From assembly GCA_020634395.1 (NCBI GenBank), contig JACKBU010000002.1:1-64000 (forward strand): a DNA stretch of 64,000 bases. Reading direction: 5' to 3'. This document shows positions 53,983 to 62,184 of this stretch, in pieces. Source of the DNA: Ardenticatenaceae bacterium. Its GTDB lineage: Bacteria; Chloroflexota; Anaerolineae; Promineifilales; Promineifilaceae. The notes under the pieces were generated by a model. That model was not told the DNA's origin. It did no database searches and saw only the letters and a list, made by a program, of their open reading frames with translations. Every line of letters starts with the position of its first letter. Positions within the stretch are counted from its first letter, which is position 1. The position numbers and the translations under genes were made by a program.

Positions 53983-54098
53983 AATAAAAGGCTAAAACCA
54001 GAGACCCGGTCTCTTTAGGAATTCAGGGGCCTGGCAACCAGTGAAGCGTGATGCTTGATGCTTGAGCAGCGGGGCTGCGCGCCTGACGCTTCACGCCG

Positions 54099-54138
54099 CA
54101 TCCCCAGTCTCCAATCTCCAGTCTCCAGTCTCCAACCT
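54099..54138. repeat. GGAGACTGG-type repeat after HU-like gene
   Basis: CCCCAGTCTCCAATCTCCAG and further CAGTCTCC units just downstream of the HU-like gene. Family as at 12257-12321, here without an obvious inverted partner. Confidence 0.65.
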
Positions 54139-54143
54139 CCTAC

Positions 54144-54551
54144 CTAGTCGAGTTCTACCAGGTTTGTCGGATACATCTCATCCCACTGCGCCAACAACTC
54201 CTCCACCGATTTACGGAGATTTTGGTGGTTGGTCACTTTATCGGCCGTCCACAGCGCCGGGTCCTGCAATTTAGAAAGGGCGCTGCGGTCAGCCCGCAGG
54301 CTCAGGGTTACTTCGCCGCCGACCTTCATTTGCGTCTGAATCAGTAATAGACCATCCAGCCGCACCGTTTCGCCGCGCTGTAGGGCCTCCATAATTTCCC
54401 GAATCATCTTGCGGAAAATGCCAAACATCTCGTCCTCGTCGAATGTGGTACTTTGTTTGGCGATCCGTCGCGCCAGGATAGAAAAGTCTGCAATACCCTG
54501 ACTTTTAATCTTGGGACGCAAGGTGTTGATTACGCTGATCTTCTTTGCCAT
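54144..54551 (-). CDS. HU-like DNA-binding protein
   Basis: The 135-residue product (MAKKISVINTLRPKIKSQGI) has the HU/IHF-like fold of the DNA-binding HU-HIG type (about 1-85; SILARRIAKQSTTFDEDEMF, RGETVRLDGLLLIQTQMKVG) and a helical C-terminus. GGAGG lies nine bases upstream. It may be an accessory nucleoid protein; mobile-element links are possible given its surroundings, without evidence. Confidence 0.7.
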   Translation of the reverse strand: MAKKISVINTLRPKIKSQGIADFSILARRIAKQSTTFDEDEMFGIFRKMIREIMEALQRGETVRLDGLLLIQTQMKVGGEVTLSLRADRSALSKLQDPALWTADKVTNHQNLRKSVEELLAQWDEMYPTNLVELD

Positions 54552-54701
54552 CGGAAAGAACCTCCATATTTGATTGTTGGGAACGTTGGGCTGGCGGCCC
54601 TCGTACCCCCTGAACTGTTGATGACGGTGCAAGTCGCAACCGCTTGCGGTTAGTCTATAAAAAGGGTAATGCTCTGTCTATAGGAAATTAAGTGGATAGG
54701 G

Positions 54702-54812
54702 GCCGCGGTTTCCTTACCGCGTCTTCATTGCCAGCGCCAGGAACGCGGTAGGGATACCGCGGCTACAGAGTGGGGCGTCGTAGAGGAGCGCGGAAGGGAT
54801 ACCGCGGCTACA
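54702..54812. repeat. REP/BIME cluster, left flank of RAYT gene
   Basis: Three REP units: GCCGCGGTTTCCTTACCGCG (54702-54721, inverted), then CGCGGTAGGGATACCGCG with GGCTACA (54744-54767) and a variant (54789-54812). The last overlaps the stop of the transposase gene. The first two form an inverted pair separated by GTCTTCATT. Confidence 0.88.
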
Positions 54813-55338
54813 GGTCGGGGATGTCAATGCCGATTAAATAATCTGGCTCTTTATGGCCCCACCCAATCTCATACCAACCTCGACGGACGTACTCCATATA
54901 ACTGGAATGTGGATAATCTTCCGGCCGCGTCACGTATCCGTGCCTGACTGGGTTGTAATGGATGTAATCCATATGATTCTTGAAATCTCGCTCGCTGCGA
55001 ATGACATGATCCCAGAAGCCATGCTGCCAGAGGGTGACACGGCCGTTTTCATCCCGCGCCGCCTTATAATTCAGCGTGTAATTTCGCTTTATGGAGTGCA
55101 TCACCTTTGATATGTTCGTCGTTGGCCCCAAGCGAACAAGGAAATGCTCGTGTAGGAAAACGTAGGCCAGCATGGTAAAGGGATGAAGTTCTTTTACCAG
55201 CCGCATGGTTGCCCGGAGGCGCTCGATTTCATCAGGTTGCGCGAATATCGGGTGACGGTGGTGGGTTACGGCCGTTATAAAATACACGCCCTCCTCCGTA
55301 TAAACCCGCCGTATGCGTGCCCGCACTGGTTCTTCCAT
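54808..55338 (-). CDS. REP-associated tyrosine transposase (RAYT, Y1)
   Basis: The 176-residue Y1 nuclease has the HUH-like motif FLHEHFLVRL and the catalytic-Tyr region DYIHYNPVRHGYV, both typical of RAYT/TnpA_REP. It is flanked on both sides by REP sequences, which such enzymes recognise and cleave. Single-copy domesticated enzymes maintain REP elements. ATG 55338 with AAGGGGG upstream. Confidence 0.92.
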   Translation of the reverse strand: MEEPVRARIRRVYTEEGVYFITAVTHHRHPIFAQPDEIERLRATMRLVKELHPFTMLAYVFLHEHFLVRLGPTTNISKVMHSIKRNYTLNYKAARDENGRVTLWQHGFWDHVIRSERDFKNHMDYIHYNPVRHGYVTRPEDYPHSSYMEYVRRGWYEIGWGHKEPDYLIGIDIPDL

Positions 55339-55357
55339 GTGATATCCCCCTTGTCAT

Positions 55358-55464
55358 CGCGGTATCCTTACCGCGCCGTTATATCATCATTCCCCGTAGC
55401 CGCAGTTTCTTAACCGCGTCTTCATTATCATCACCAAGAGCGCGGTAGGGATACCGCGGCTACA
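55358..55464. repeat. REP/BIME cluster, right flank of RAYT gene
   Basis: CGCGGTATCCTTACCGCG (55358-55375), a decayed unit (55396-55418) and CGCGGTAGGGATACCGCG with GGCTACA (55441-55464). The last is identical over 24 bases to 54744-54767, and the intervening GTCTTCATT is shared. It supplies the stop codon of the ABA4-like gene. Confidence 0.88.
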
Positions 55465-55900
55465 TTGGCAGCGCCTCCCCAGCGCGCGGCTCAAGCAACC
55501 GCCAGACCAGGAAGATGAGCAGGCCAAACGGCCCGGCCATCAGCGTGAACAAAAGCGCCGGGATACGAATCCAGGCCGGGGCGTACAGGCGGCGGCACTG
55601 GCGATAAATCCATGCGCCGGTGAAGAGGTCCAGAGCCAGCATATGGGCCCAGCCCGCCAGCGCCCCTTCCCGCGTGCCCAATCCCTGCCGGATGCCATCC
55701 AGAGTGGTAAAATCCGGCAGACCTTCGCCGGAGCTGGAACGCATGGCGGCGATGAGCGCCCCCACGTATTGCAGGGCCGCCAGCATAAACACCGTCGTCG
55801 AGCGGCTGGCGCGTTCCGTGAGCGGGTGTTCCGGCGCAAACATCATCGCCAGCCACAGGGGCATGGGAAAAGCGTTAATCAGTTTGAAAAATGTGTCCAT
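55460..55900 (-). CDS. ABA4-like (DUF4281) membrane protein
   Basis: The 146-residue product has four helices with FFKLINAFPMPLWLAMMFAP, HPLTER, ALDLFTGAWIYRQCRR and GPFGLLIFLVWRLL, the DUF4281/ABA4-like pattern. In plants ABA4 is needed for neoxanthin synthesis; the bacterial role is unknown. GGAGG precedes ATG 55900. Stop is formed by a REP element. Confidence 0.88.
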   Translation of the reverse strand: MDTFFKLINAFPMPLWLAMMFAPEHPLTERASRSTTVFMLAALQYVGALIAAMRSSSGEGLPDFTTLDGIRQGLGTREGALAGWAHMLALDLFTGAWIYRQCRRLYAPAWIRIPALLFTLMAGPFGLLIFLVWRLLEPRAGEALPM

Positions 55901-55961
55901 TTCAACCTCCAATGGTCAAATCGTGACATGAGATGTCAGGAATGTGGTAGAGAATACAAGC

Positions 55962-57092
55962 ATGAGCGAATCAACCCTGTTTAAAGATAACCTGAACGAA
56001 ACGCTGGCGGCAACTTTTGGCCGGGAAATCCAGCGGGTGTATGCAGATTTTGACGCGGCGGGCTTCGTGGCCCAAATCGCGCCGCAGCTGCCGCCGCTGG
56101 AATTGAAGGAGCGGGTGGCGGTGTTTACCACGGCGCTGCACGATTTTTTGCCGGAATATTACGGCACGGCCGTTACCATTCTCTTGCAGGTGCTCCATCC
56201 CGAAACGCCGCCGGAAGACGGCCTCTTCAACAACGACCTGGGCTGGGCGCTGTGGTCGGTGGCCCATTTTGTGGAGGTGTACGGGCTGGACGATTTCGAC
56301 CTTTCGCTGGCGGCGATGCACGACATCACCAAGCGCTTCTCGTGCGAATTTGCGATACGGCCGTTTCTCGTCCGTTACCCGCAGCAAACCCTGGCCGTGC
56401 TGGATGGCTGGACCGCCGACCCCAGCCCCCACGTGCGGCGGCTGGTCAGCGAAGGCACGCGCCCGCGCCTGCCGTGGGGCATGCGCCTGAACCAGTTCAT
56501 CGACGATCCTACGCCCACGCTGGCCCTGCTGGATAAGCTGAAAAACGATCCGTCGGAATACGTGCGCCGCTCGGTGGCCAACCACCTGAACGACATTACC
56601 AAAGACAATCCAGAGCTGGCGCTGGCGGCCCTGCGCCGCTGGAACGAGGGTGAGCCGTCGCCGGAAACGGTCTGGATCACCCGCCACGCCCTGCGCTCGC
56701 TGGTGAAAGCGGGTGACCCGGAGGCACTGGCGCTGTTGGGCTTTGGCCCGGCGCGGGTCGCGCTGTCGGAACTCACCGTCGCGCCGGCCGTTATACGGCT
56801 GGATGAGTCGTTTACGCTGAGCTTCTGCTTGACGAATGAAACGGCCGTGGCTCAAAATCTGGTTATCGACTATGTGGTGCATTTTGTGAAGGCCAACGGC
56901 CGTACCAGCCCCAAAGTGTTTAAGCTGAAAACGGCCGTGCTGCCCGCCCACGCCGCGCTGCCCATCCGCAAGAATCACGCCATCAAGCCCATCACCACCC
57001 GCCGCTACTACCCCGGCGTGCACCGGGTGGAGGTTCAGGTTAACGGCCAGATTTTGGGCGGGGCGGCGTTTGAATTGGAGACTGGGGACTAG
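55962..57092 (+). CDS. DNA alkylation repair (AlkD-like) HEAT-like protein
   Basis: The 376-residue product (MSESTLFKDNLNETLAATFG) is helical with HEAT-like repeats of the AlkC/AlkD type (LAVLDGWTADPSPHVRRLVS, DPSEYVRRSVANHLNDITKD, ITRHALRSLVKAGDPEALAL). A C-terminal beta region (SELTVAPAVIRLDESFTL) is extra. AlkD removes alkylated bases. The C-terminal few codons (ELETGD) come from a dispersed GGAGACTGG repeat. Confidence 0.85.
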   Translation: MSESTLFKDNLNETLAATFGREIQRVYADFDAAGFVAQIAPQLPPLELKERVAVFTTALHDFLPEYYGTAVTILLQVLHPETPPEDGLFNNDLGWALWSVAHFVEVYGLDDFDLSLAAMHDITKRFSCEFAIRPFLVRYPQQTLAVLDGWTADPSPHVRRLVSEGTRPRLPWGMRLNQFIDDPTPTLALLDKLKNDPSEYVRRSVANHLNDITKDNPELALAALRRWNEGEPSPETVWITRHALRSLVKAGDPEALALLGFGPARVALSELTVAPAVIRLDESFTLSFCLTNETAVAQNLVIDYVVHFVKANGRTSPKVFKLKTAVLPAHAALPIRKNHAIKPITTRRYYPGVHRVEVQVNGQILGGAAFELETGD

Positions 57093-57138
57093 AGACTGGA
57101 GACTGGAGACTTAACCAATCTCCAGTCTCCAGTCTCCA
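57081..57138. repeat. GGAGACTGG-type repeat, inverted pair
   Basis: GGAGACTGGGGACTAGAGAC and further GGAGACT units, then inverted AATCTCCAGTCTCCAGTCTC. It encodes the C-terminal residues and stop of the AlkD-like gene and runs to the next gene. Confidence 0.8.
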
Positions 57139-57151
57139 CAAGGATCAAGAT

Positions 57152-57505
57152 ATGAAACTGGAAACCCTACGCGACTATCTGCTGCAAAAGAAAGGCACAA
57201 CCGAAGAAATGCCCTTCGGCCCGGAGGTGCTGGTGTTTAAGGTGCTGGGCAAGATGTTTGCCCTGGTATCCTGGCAGGCAACGCCGCTGAAAATCTCGCT
57301 GAAGTGCGACCCGATGGAGGCGCTGTTTTTAAGGGATGTGTATACGGCCGTTACCCCCGGCTACCATCTCGACAAGCGCCACTGGAACACCATCACCCTG
57401 GATGGCTCTGTACCCGAAGCCGAGCTGCGCCGCATGATGGACGATTCTTACATCCTGGTGGTGCAAAGACTGAAAAAAGCCGAGCGCGACACGCTCCTCT
57501 TGTGA
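57152..57505 (+). CDS. MmcQ/YjbR family protein
   Basis: The 117-residue product begins MKLETLRDYLLQKKGTTEEM and shows the YjbR fold pattern (FGPEVLVFKVLGKMFALVSW, ISLKCDP, PGYHLDKRHWNTITLDG, DSYILVVQRLKK). Some members bind DNA; the function is unknown. AAGGATCAAGAT precedes the ATG. Likely co-transcribed with the AlkD-like gene. Confidence 0.9.
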   Translation: MKLETLRDYLLQKKGTTEEMPFGPEVLVFKVLGKMFALVSWQATPLKISLKCDPMEALFLRDVYTAVTPGYHLDKRHWNTITLDGSVPEAELRRMMDDSYILVVQRLKKAERDTLLL

Positions 57506-57562
57506 CCCGCGCCGCTTGCCGCTAAAATTGACACACAAACAACAAATCGGCAGGAGGCAGAC

Positions 57563-57673
57563 ATGGAACCAATTGGTTTATTTGTAATGGGGATTTTTAT
57601 CATTTTGGTGGCGGTGGCAGCCATTGTTCCCAGCAGGCAGCGCAAAAAAGAAGAGCAACGCTCACAAGAATAG
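57563..57673 (+). CDS. Small membrane protein (36 residues)
   Basis: ATG 57563, with AGGAGG ten bases before, encodes MEPIGLFVMGIFIILVAVAA, then IVPSRQRKKEEQRSQE. One membrane helix with a basic cytoplasmic tail. Too short for family assignment; its RBS and helix argue for a real gene. Confidence 0.6.
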   Translation: MEPIGLFVMGIFIILVAVAAIVPSRQRKKEEQRSQE

Positions 57674-57726
57674 CCCGGGCGTGATGGGTGAAGGCTCTCT
57701 TCACGCATCACGCTTCAGACCCAATT

Positions 57727-59694
57727 TTAACTGTGGGTAACGGCCGTTTCCTCACCAAGCTTCGGCTTAAACTGCGTTTCATACAGACTGGCATACAAAC
57801 CACCCTGCGCCAGCAGCGATTCGTGCGTTCCCTGCTCCACCAGTTCTCCCTTCTCCATCACCAATATCACATCCGCCGCCAGGATGGTCGAGAGCCGATG
57901 GGCGATCACCAGGCTGGTGCGCCCTTTCATCACCCGCTGCAGCGCCTCCTGAATCAACGCCTCCGACAGCGAATCCAGGTGCGACGTCGCCTCGTCCAGC
58001 ACCAGGATGCGTGGGTCTTTCAGAATCACGCGGGCAATGGCGATGCGCTGGCGCTCGCCGCCGCTCAGGCGGTAGCCGCGCTCGCCCACCACTGTGTCAT
58101 ACCCATCTGGCAAGCCAACGATGAAATCGTGGATGTTGGCGGCCTGGGCCGCGGCCACCAGCTGCGCTTCGCTGGCGTCGGGATTGGCATAGAGCAGGTT
58201 GGCGCGGATGGTATCGTAGAAGAGGTAGGTTTCCTGCGTCACCATGCCAATGTTGTCGGCCAGGGTATGCAGCGTCAGATCCTTAACGTCCTGGCCATCG
58301 AGCAGGATACGGCCGTTTGTCGGGTCGTACAGGCGCGGAATCAGGTAGGTGATGGTGGTTTTGCCTGCCCCGCTCGGTCCTACCAACGCTGCCAACTGCC
58401 CCGGCTGAATGGTGAAGTTGATGTCTTGCAGCGCCCAGCGGTTGAGGACGGGGGCAACGGCCGTTTCTTCAGCCTCCTCTTCGCCGTTCTCGCGCTGTTT
58501 GCCGCGCTTCAGGTACGCCTCGCCGCCGAACCTGTTAAAGCGGGCCACTTCCTGCAAGCCAATCTGCCCTTTCTCGGCGTCCACGTAGGTAAAAGAAACG
58601 TCCTGGAACTGGAGACGGCCGTTCACCTGCTCCAGACTCACCGCCTCCGCCTTTTCTTGAATTTCCACCGGGATGTCCAGCGCTTCGAACACCCGCTCAA
58701 AGCTCACCATAGACTGGGCAAACTCCACCGGCGCATTCGTCAGTGACATCAACGGACCGTACAACTGGTTGAGATACGCGCCAAAAGCCACAATCGTGCC
58801 GATGGTAAACGCGCCTTGCAGTACCAGCAGGCCACCCACCCAATACACGGCCGCCACGCCCACGGCGCTTACCACGCTCAACAGCATAAAAAACCAGCGC
58901 CCAATCACCGCCGAACGAATGCCAATGTCGCGGACCTCGGCGGCGTCGTGGCTAAACCGTTTCACCTCCCGCTGCTCGCGGCCGAACAGCTTCACCAGCA
59001 GCGCCCCGCTGACGTTGAGCGTCTCGTTCATCGTAGCGTTCATTTCGGCGTTGTGCTCCATCGATCTACGGCGCAGATCACGCAAAATGCGCCCAATGCG
59101 CCGCGCCGGCAGCACAAACAGCGGCAGAATCGCCAGTGCCAGCAGCGTGAGACGCCATTCCAGGGCCAGCATGATGCCTAAAGTCGCCACCAACGAGACG
59201 ATGTTCGAAACGATGGTTACGGTAGTGTTGCTGATAGCTTGCTGCGCCCCGATCACATCGTTGTTCAGCCGTGACATCAGTTCGCCGGTACGTGTCTGGG
59301 TGAAAAAGCGCAGCGACATGTGCTGCAAATGGGTATACAAGGCGCAGCGCAGATCAAAAATGACACCTTCGCCAATTTGCGAATTGAGGTTGCGCTGCCA
59401 CACGCCAATGACACCGTTGAGCAAGGGAATGAGCACCATGCCCAGGGCTACCAGATTGAGCAGGTGGTAGTTTTTGTCGGGAATGGCGGTATCGATGAGG
59501 GTACGAATGAGCAGGGGCGAGAGCAAAGAGAGGCCGGTGATGACCAGAATCGTGATCAACAGCAAGAAAACCTGACCGCGATACGGCCGTGCGAATTCCC
59601 ACACCCTTGCCAGTAAATCGCGCGTAATTGTGGGCCGATCCTGTGCCTCGTCGTGGCTGAGATACGCAAACCAGCCGCCGCCATGAAATGCCAT
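57727..59694 (-). CDS. ABC multidrug exporter (fused TMD-NBD)
   Basis: The 655-residue half-transporter has six membrane helices (about 30-330) and an NBD with GPSGAGKTTITYLI, LSGGERQRIAIARVI and LVLDEATSHLD. An insertion of about 40 residues (about 400-440, with GKQRENGEEEAEE) interrupts the start of the NBD before ALQDINFTIQPG. It is likely a homodimeric drug/lipid exporter (MsbA/LmrA type). No partner half next to it. Confidence 0.94.
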   Translation of the reverse strand: MAFHGGGWFAYLSHDEAQDRPTITRDLLARVWEFARPYRGQVFLLLITILVITGLSLLSPLLIRTLIDTAIPDKNYHLLNLVALGMVLIPLLNGVIGVWQRNLNSQIGEGVIFDLRCALYTHLQHMSLRFFTQTRTGELMSRLNNDVIGAQQAISNTTVTIVSNIVSLVATLGIMLALEWRLTLLALAILPLFVLPARRIGRILRDLRRRSMEHNAEMNATMNETLNVSGALLVKLFGREQREVKRFSHDAAEVRDIGIRSAVIGRWFFMLLSVVSAVGVAAVYWVGGLLVLQGAFTIGTIVAFGAYLNQLYGPLMSLTNAPVEFAQSMVSFERVFEALDIPVEIQEKAEAVSLEQVNGRLQFQDVSFTYVDAEKGQIGLQEVARFNRFGGEAYLKRGKQRENGEEEAEETAVAPVLNRWALQDINFTIQPGQLAALVGPSGAGKTTITYLIPRLYDPTNGRILLDGQDVKDLTLHTLADNIGMVTQETYLFYDTIRANLLYANPDASEAQLVAAAQAANIHDFIVGLPDGYDTVVGERGYRLSGGERQRIAIARVILKDPRILVLDEATSHLDSLSEALIQEALQRVMKGRTSLVIAHRLSTILAADVILVMEKGELVEQGTHESLLAQGGLYASLYETQFKPKLGEETAVTHS

Positions 59695-59709
59695 AACGTC
59701 TCCTAATAT

Positions 59710-60750
59710 CTAAAAACTATCGATGACGGTGATACCTAAGCCGCGAAAACTGTTCATGTCGGTCAGCGCCGCCAGCGATTCTGCCAGGCTGATGCGCTGC
59801 CCAACCAGCCTGTCCGGGCGCAGTTGGCCGGACTGGATCATTGCCAGCATGGCCTCGTAGCGGAAGGCCTGCATGCCGTGGCTGCCCAGTATTTCCAGCT
59901 CGTTGGCGATGACTTTGTGCAGGGGCACGGCCGTTTCCTTCTCATCCCCCACCATCAACCCCACCTGCACGTGCCTGCCCCGCTTGCGCAAGTTGGCGAT
60001 GGAATTGTAGCAGGTTTCTGCGCTGCCCAGCGCATCCAGGGAGACATGCACGCCGCCGCCGCTGAGGTCTTGCACGGCCGTTACCACGTCCGCCACCTCC
60101 CGCGCATTCACCGTCGCCGCCGCACCCATTTCGCGGGCAAAAGCCAGCTTCTCCGCGTCAATGTCCACGCCGATCACATTTGCGCCCAAAGCCCGCGCAA
60201 TCATAATCGCCGACAGGCCAACGCCACCGCAGCCATGCACCGCCACCCACTGCCCGCCGCTCACCCGCCCCTGGTCCACCATCGCCCGAAAGGAGGTGGC
60301 GAAGCGGCAGCCCAGGCTGGCGGCCGTTACAAAATCCAGGCCTTCCGGCAGGCGCACCAGATTCATATCGGCATGATGAATGGCCACGTATTCGGCAAAC
60401 GAGCCCCAATGGGTGAAGCCGGGCTGAAACTGATGATCGCACACCTGTTGGTTGCCGGAAACACACTGCGGGCACGTGCCGCAGCCGCACACAAAGGGCA
60501 GCGTCACCGCGTCGCCCACCTGCCAGCGCCGCACGTCCCGCCCCACGGCGGCGATAACACCGGCCAATTCGTGCCCCGGTACGTGGGGCACGGTTACGTC
60601 AGGGTCGTGGCCCATCCAGCCGTGCCAGTCGCTGCGGCACAGACCGGTGGCCCGCACCTCGATCACCACGCCGTGCGGCGGCGGGACCGGATCGGGGACG
60701 TTTTGCAGGGTTAAGGGGGTTTGGAAGGCTTCGTAAACGGCCGCTTTCAT
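59710..60750 (-). CDS. Zinc-dependent alcohol dehydrogenase (MDR family)
   Basis: The 346-residue product (MKAAVYEAFQTPLTLQNVPD) has the catalytic zinc region (CRSDWHGW, GHELAGVI), the structural zinc cysteines (CGCGTCPQC, QVCDHQ) and a Rossmann motif (GCGGVGLSAIMIA). The alcohol substrate is unknown. ATG 60750 was chosen by family start; upstream sequence is a palindromic repeat. SDR gene next in the gap has 57 bases. Confidence 0.94.
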   Translation of the reverse strand: MKAAVYEAFQTPLTLQNVPDPVPPPHGVVIEVRATGLCRSDWHGWMGHDPDVTVPHVPGHELAGVIAAVGRDVRRWQVGDAVTLPFVCGCGTCPQCVSGNQQVCDHQFQPGFTHWGSFAEYVAIHHADMNLVRLPEGLDFVTAASLGCRFATSFRAMVDQGRVSGGQWVAVHGCGGVGLSAIMIARALGANVIGVDIDAEKLAFAREMGAAATVNAREVADVVTAVQDLSGGGVHVSLDALGSAETCYNSIANLRKRGRHVQVGLMVGDEKETAVPLHKVIANELEILGSHGMQAFRYEAMLAMIQSGQLRPDRLVGQRISLAESLAALTDMNSFRGLGITVIDSF

Positions 60751-60765
60751 CAATCGCTCCATACA

Positions 60766-60799
60766 AGATTGGTCCAATCTGTTGAGATTGGACCAATCT
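60766..60799. repeat. Intergenic palindrome, AGATTGGTCCAATCT type
   Basis: AGATTGGTCCAATCT (60766-60780) and AGATTGGACCAATCT (60785-60799) around GTTG, between the SDR and ADH genes. Same family as 11811-11843. Confidence 0.85.
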
Positions 60800-60807
60800 C
60801 CATCGCT

Positions 60808-61605
60808 TTATAGCAAACCCGCCACGACACCGCCGTCTACCTGCATCATCACGCCGGTCACGTAGCTGGCGGCGGGGGAAACCAGGAAAGCGGCCACATT
60901 GGCGAATTCTTCTGGGCGGGCCATGCGCCCCATGGGGATGGCATCGGTGACTTTGGCCCGCTCCGCCTCGGCGGTTGTGCCGTTGGTCTCAGCCCGGTAT
61001 TCAAAAATGTGCGTCACGCGCTCGGTGGCAGTCCAGCCGGGCAAAATGGAGTTGACGCGGATGTTTTCCGGGGCCAGTTCCAGGGCCAGGGTCTTTGTCA
61101 GCCCGACGACGCCGGGGCGCAGAACGTTGGAGAGCAGCAGTCCAGGGATCGGCTGTTTGACCGAGTAGCTGGTGATGGTGAGAATGGCCGGGGCGTCGCT
61201 GCGGCGCAGGTGGGGCAGCGCCGCCTGGACCAGATGCACCACGCTCATCAGGGTCAGGTCGATGGCTTTGTGCCAGGCGCTTAAATCGGTGGTGTCGAAG
61301 GTGCCGCCGGGCGGCCCACCGGCGTTGGTGATGAGGATGTCCAACCCGCCAAAGGCGGAAACCGTTTCGGCGATCAGGCTCTCAATTTGCGCGCTGTCGG
61401 TAACGTCGCAGGGGATGGCCAGCACGGCCGTTTCCTCCCCCGCCACCGCCTTCAGTTCATCGGCCGCCGCCGCCAACGTCTCCTCCGAGCGGCCGCAAAT
61501 CACCACGTTCGCCCCTTCGCAAAGCAGCTGCCGCGCTGCCGCAAAGCCTAATCCAGTAGATGCGGCCACAACCAGGGCCACTTTGCCGTCTAATCCAAGA
61601 TTCAT
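60808..61605 (-). CDS. Atypical short-chain dehydrogenase/reductase
   Basis: The 265-residue product is SDR-like (VVAASTGLGFAAARQL, ITNAGGPPGG, TKTLALELAPENIRVNSILP, ASYVTGVMMQVDGG). The active-site YxxxK is not seen: the region reads SVKQPIPGLLLSNVLRPGV, in which Tyr and Lys are absent. Function and activity are therefore uncertain. Upstream of the ADH gene on the same strand. Confidence 0.88.
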   Translation of the reverse strand: MNLGLDGKVALVVAASTGLGFAAARQLLCEGANVVICGRSEETLAAAADELKAVAGEETAVLAIPCDVTDSAQIESLIAETVSAFGGLDILITNAGGPPGGTFDTTDLSAWHKAIDLTLMSVVHLVQAALPHLRRSDAPAILTITSYSVKQPIPGLLLSNVLRPGVVGLTKTLALELAPENIRVNSILPGWTATERVTHIFEYRAETNGTTAEAERAKVTDAIPMGRMARPEEFANVAAFLVSPAASYVTGVMMQVDGGVVAGLL

Positions 61606-61614
61606 ATTTCACCC

Positions 61615-62049
61615 CTAGGTTTCTACTTTGAATTCCGTACCGCCGATGGTGATGATGTCTCCGGCGCTGACAACGGCCGTTTCCACCAACGGCGCGCCGT
61701 TGAGCAGTGTGCCATTGCGGCTGCCTAAATCTTCCAGCCACCACTGGCCGTATCGATACGTAATCAACACATGCTCGCTGGAGACGTAACCATCGTCCAA
61801 CAAAATGGTGCTGCTCTTGGCCCGACCAATGCTGGTTAACGGCCGTAACGGATAAACCGTATCCACCGCCGGCTGGCCAGACTCGCACTTCACCACGCGC
61901 AGCCCGCCGCTCACCTGCTGCTGCATGGCCAGCACTGCCCGAGACAGGCGCAAATCCTGGTAAATCAACCAGGCAAACACACCCAGGAAGCCCAACAGCA
62001 GCGCCGCCGCCAGCAAGCGTAACAGAAATAAAACGATTAGCGGATCCAT
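61615..62049 (-). CDS. Membrane-anchored FHA domain protein
   Basis: The 144-residue product has an N-terminal helix (LIVLFLLRLLAAALLLGFLG) and a C-terminal FHA domain (about 60-144; TSIGRAKSSTILLDD, SSEHVLI, SRNGTLLNG), with the GR, S, H and NG residues intact. It should bind phosphothreonine at the membrane inner face. No kinase is next to it; the kinases in this window are at 1-8067. Confidence 0.92.
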   Translation of the reverse strand: MDPLIVLFLLRLLAAALLLGFLGVFAWLIYQDLRLSRAVLAMQQQVSGGLRVVKCESGQPAVDTVYPLRPLTSIGRAKSSTILLDDGYVSSEHVLITYRYGQWWLEDLGSRNGTLLNGAPLVETAVVSAGDIITIGGTEFKVET

Positions 62050-62093
62050 CTAGTCAGCACTTTACCCACAAACAATGATTGCGCCAAATGGCC

Positions 62094-62140
62094 CAAAACA
62101 AAAAACCTCCCGGAAGTTCGGACCTGCCGAGAGGTTAAAT
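62094..62140 (-). terminator. Terminator after FkbM gene
   Basis: On the minus strand AACCTCTCGG and CCGGGAGGTT pair imperfectly, with TTTTTTGTTTT after. It separates the FkbM gene from the FHA gene. Confidence 0.7.
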
Positions 62141-62184
62141 TATAAGGAAGGATAGAACGGATGGCGAGAAACGGCCGTCTCGCC

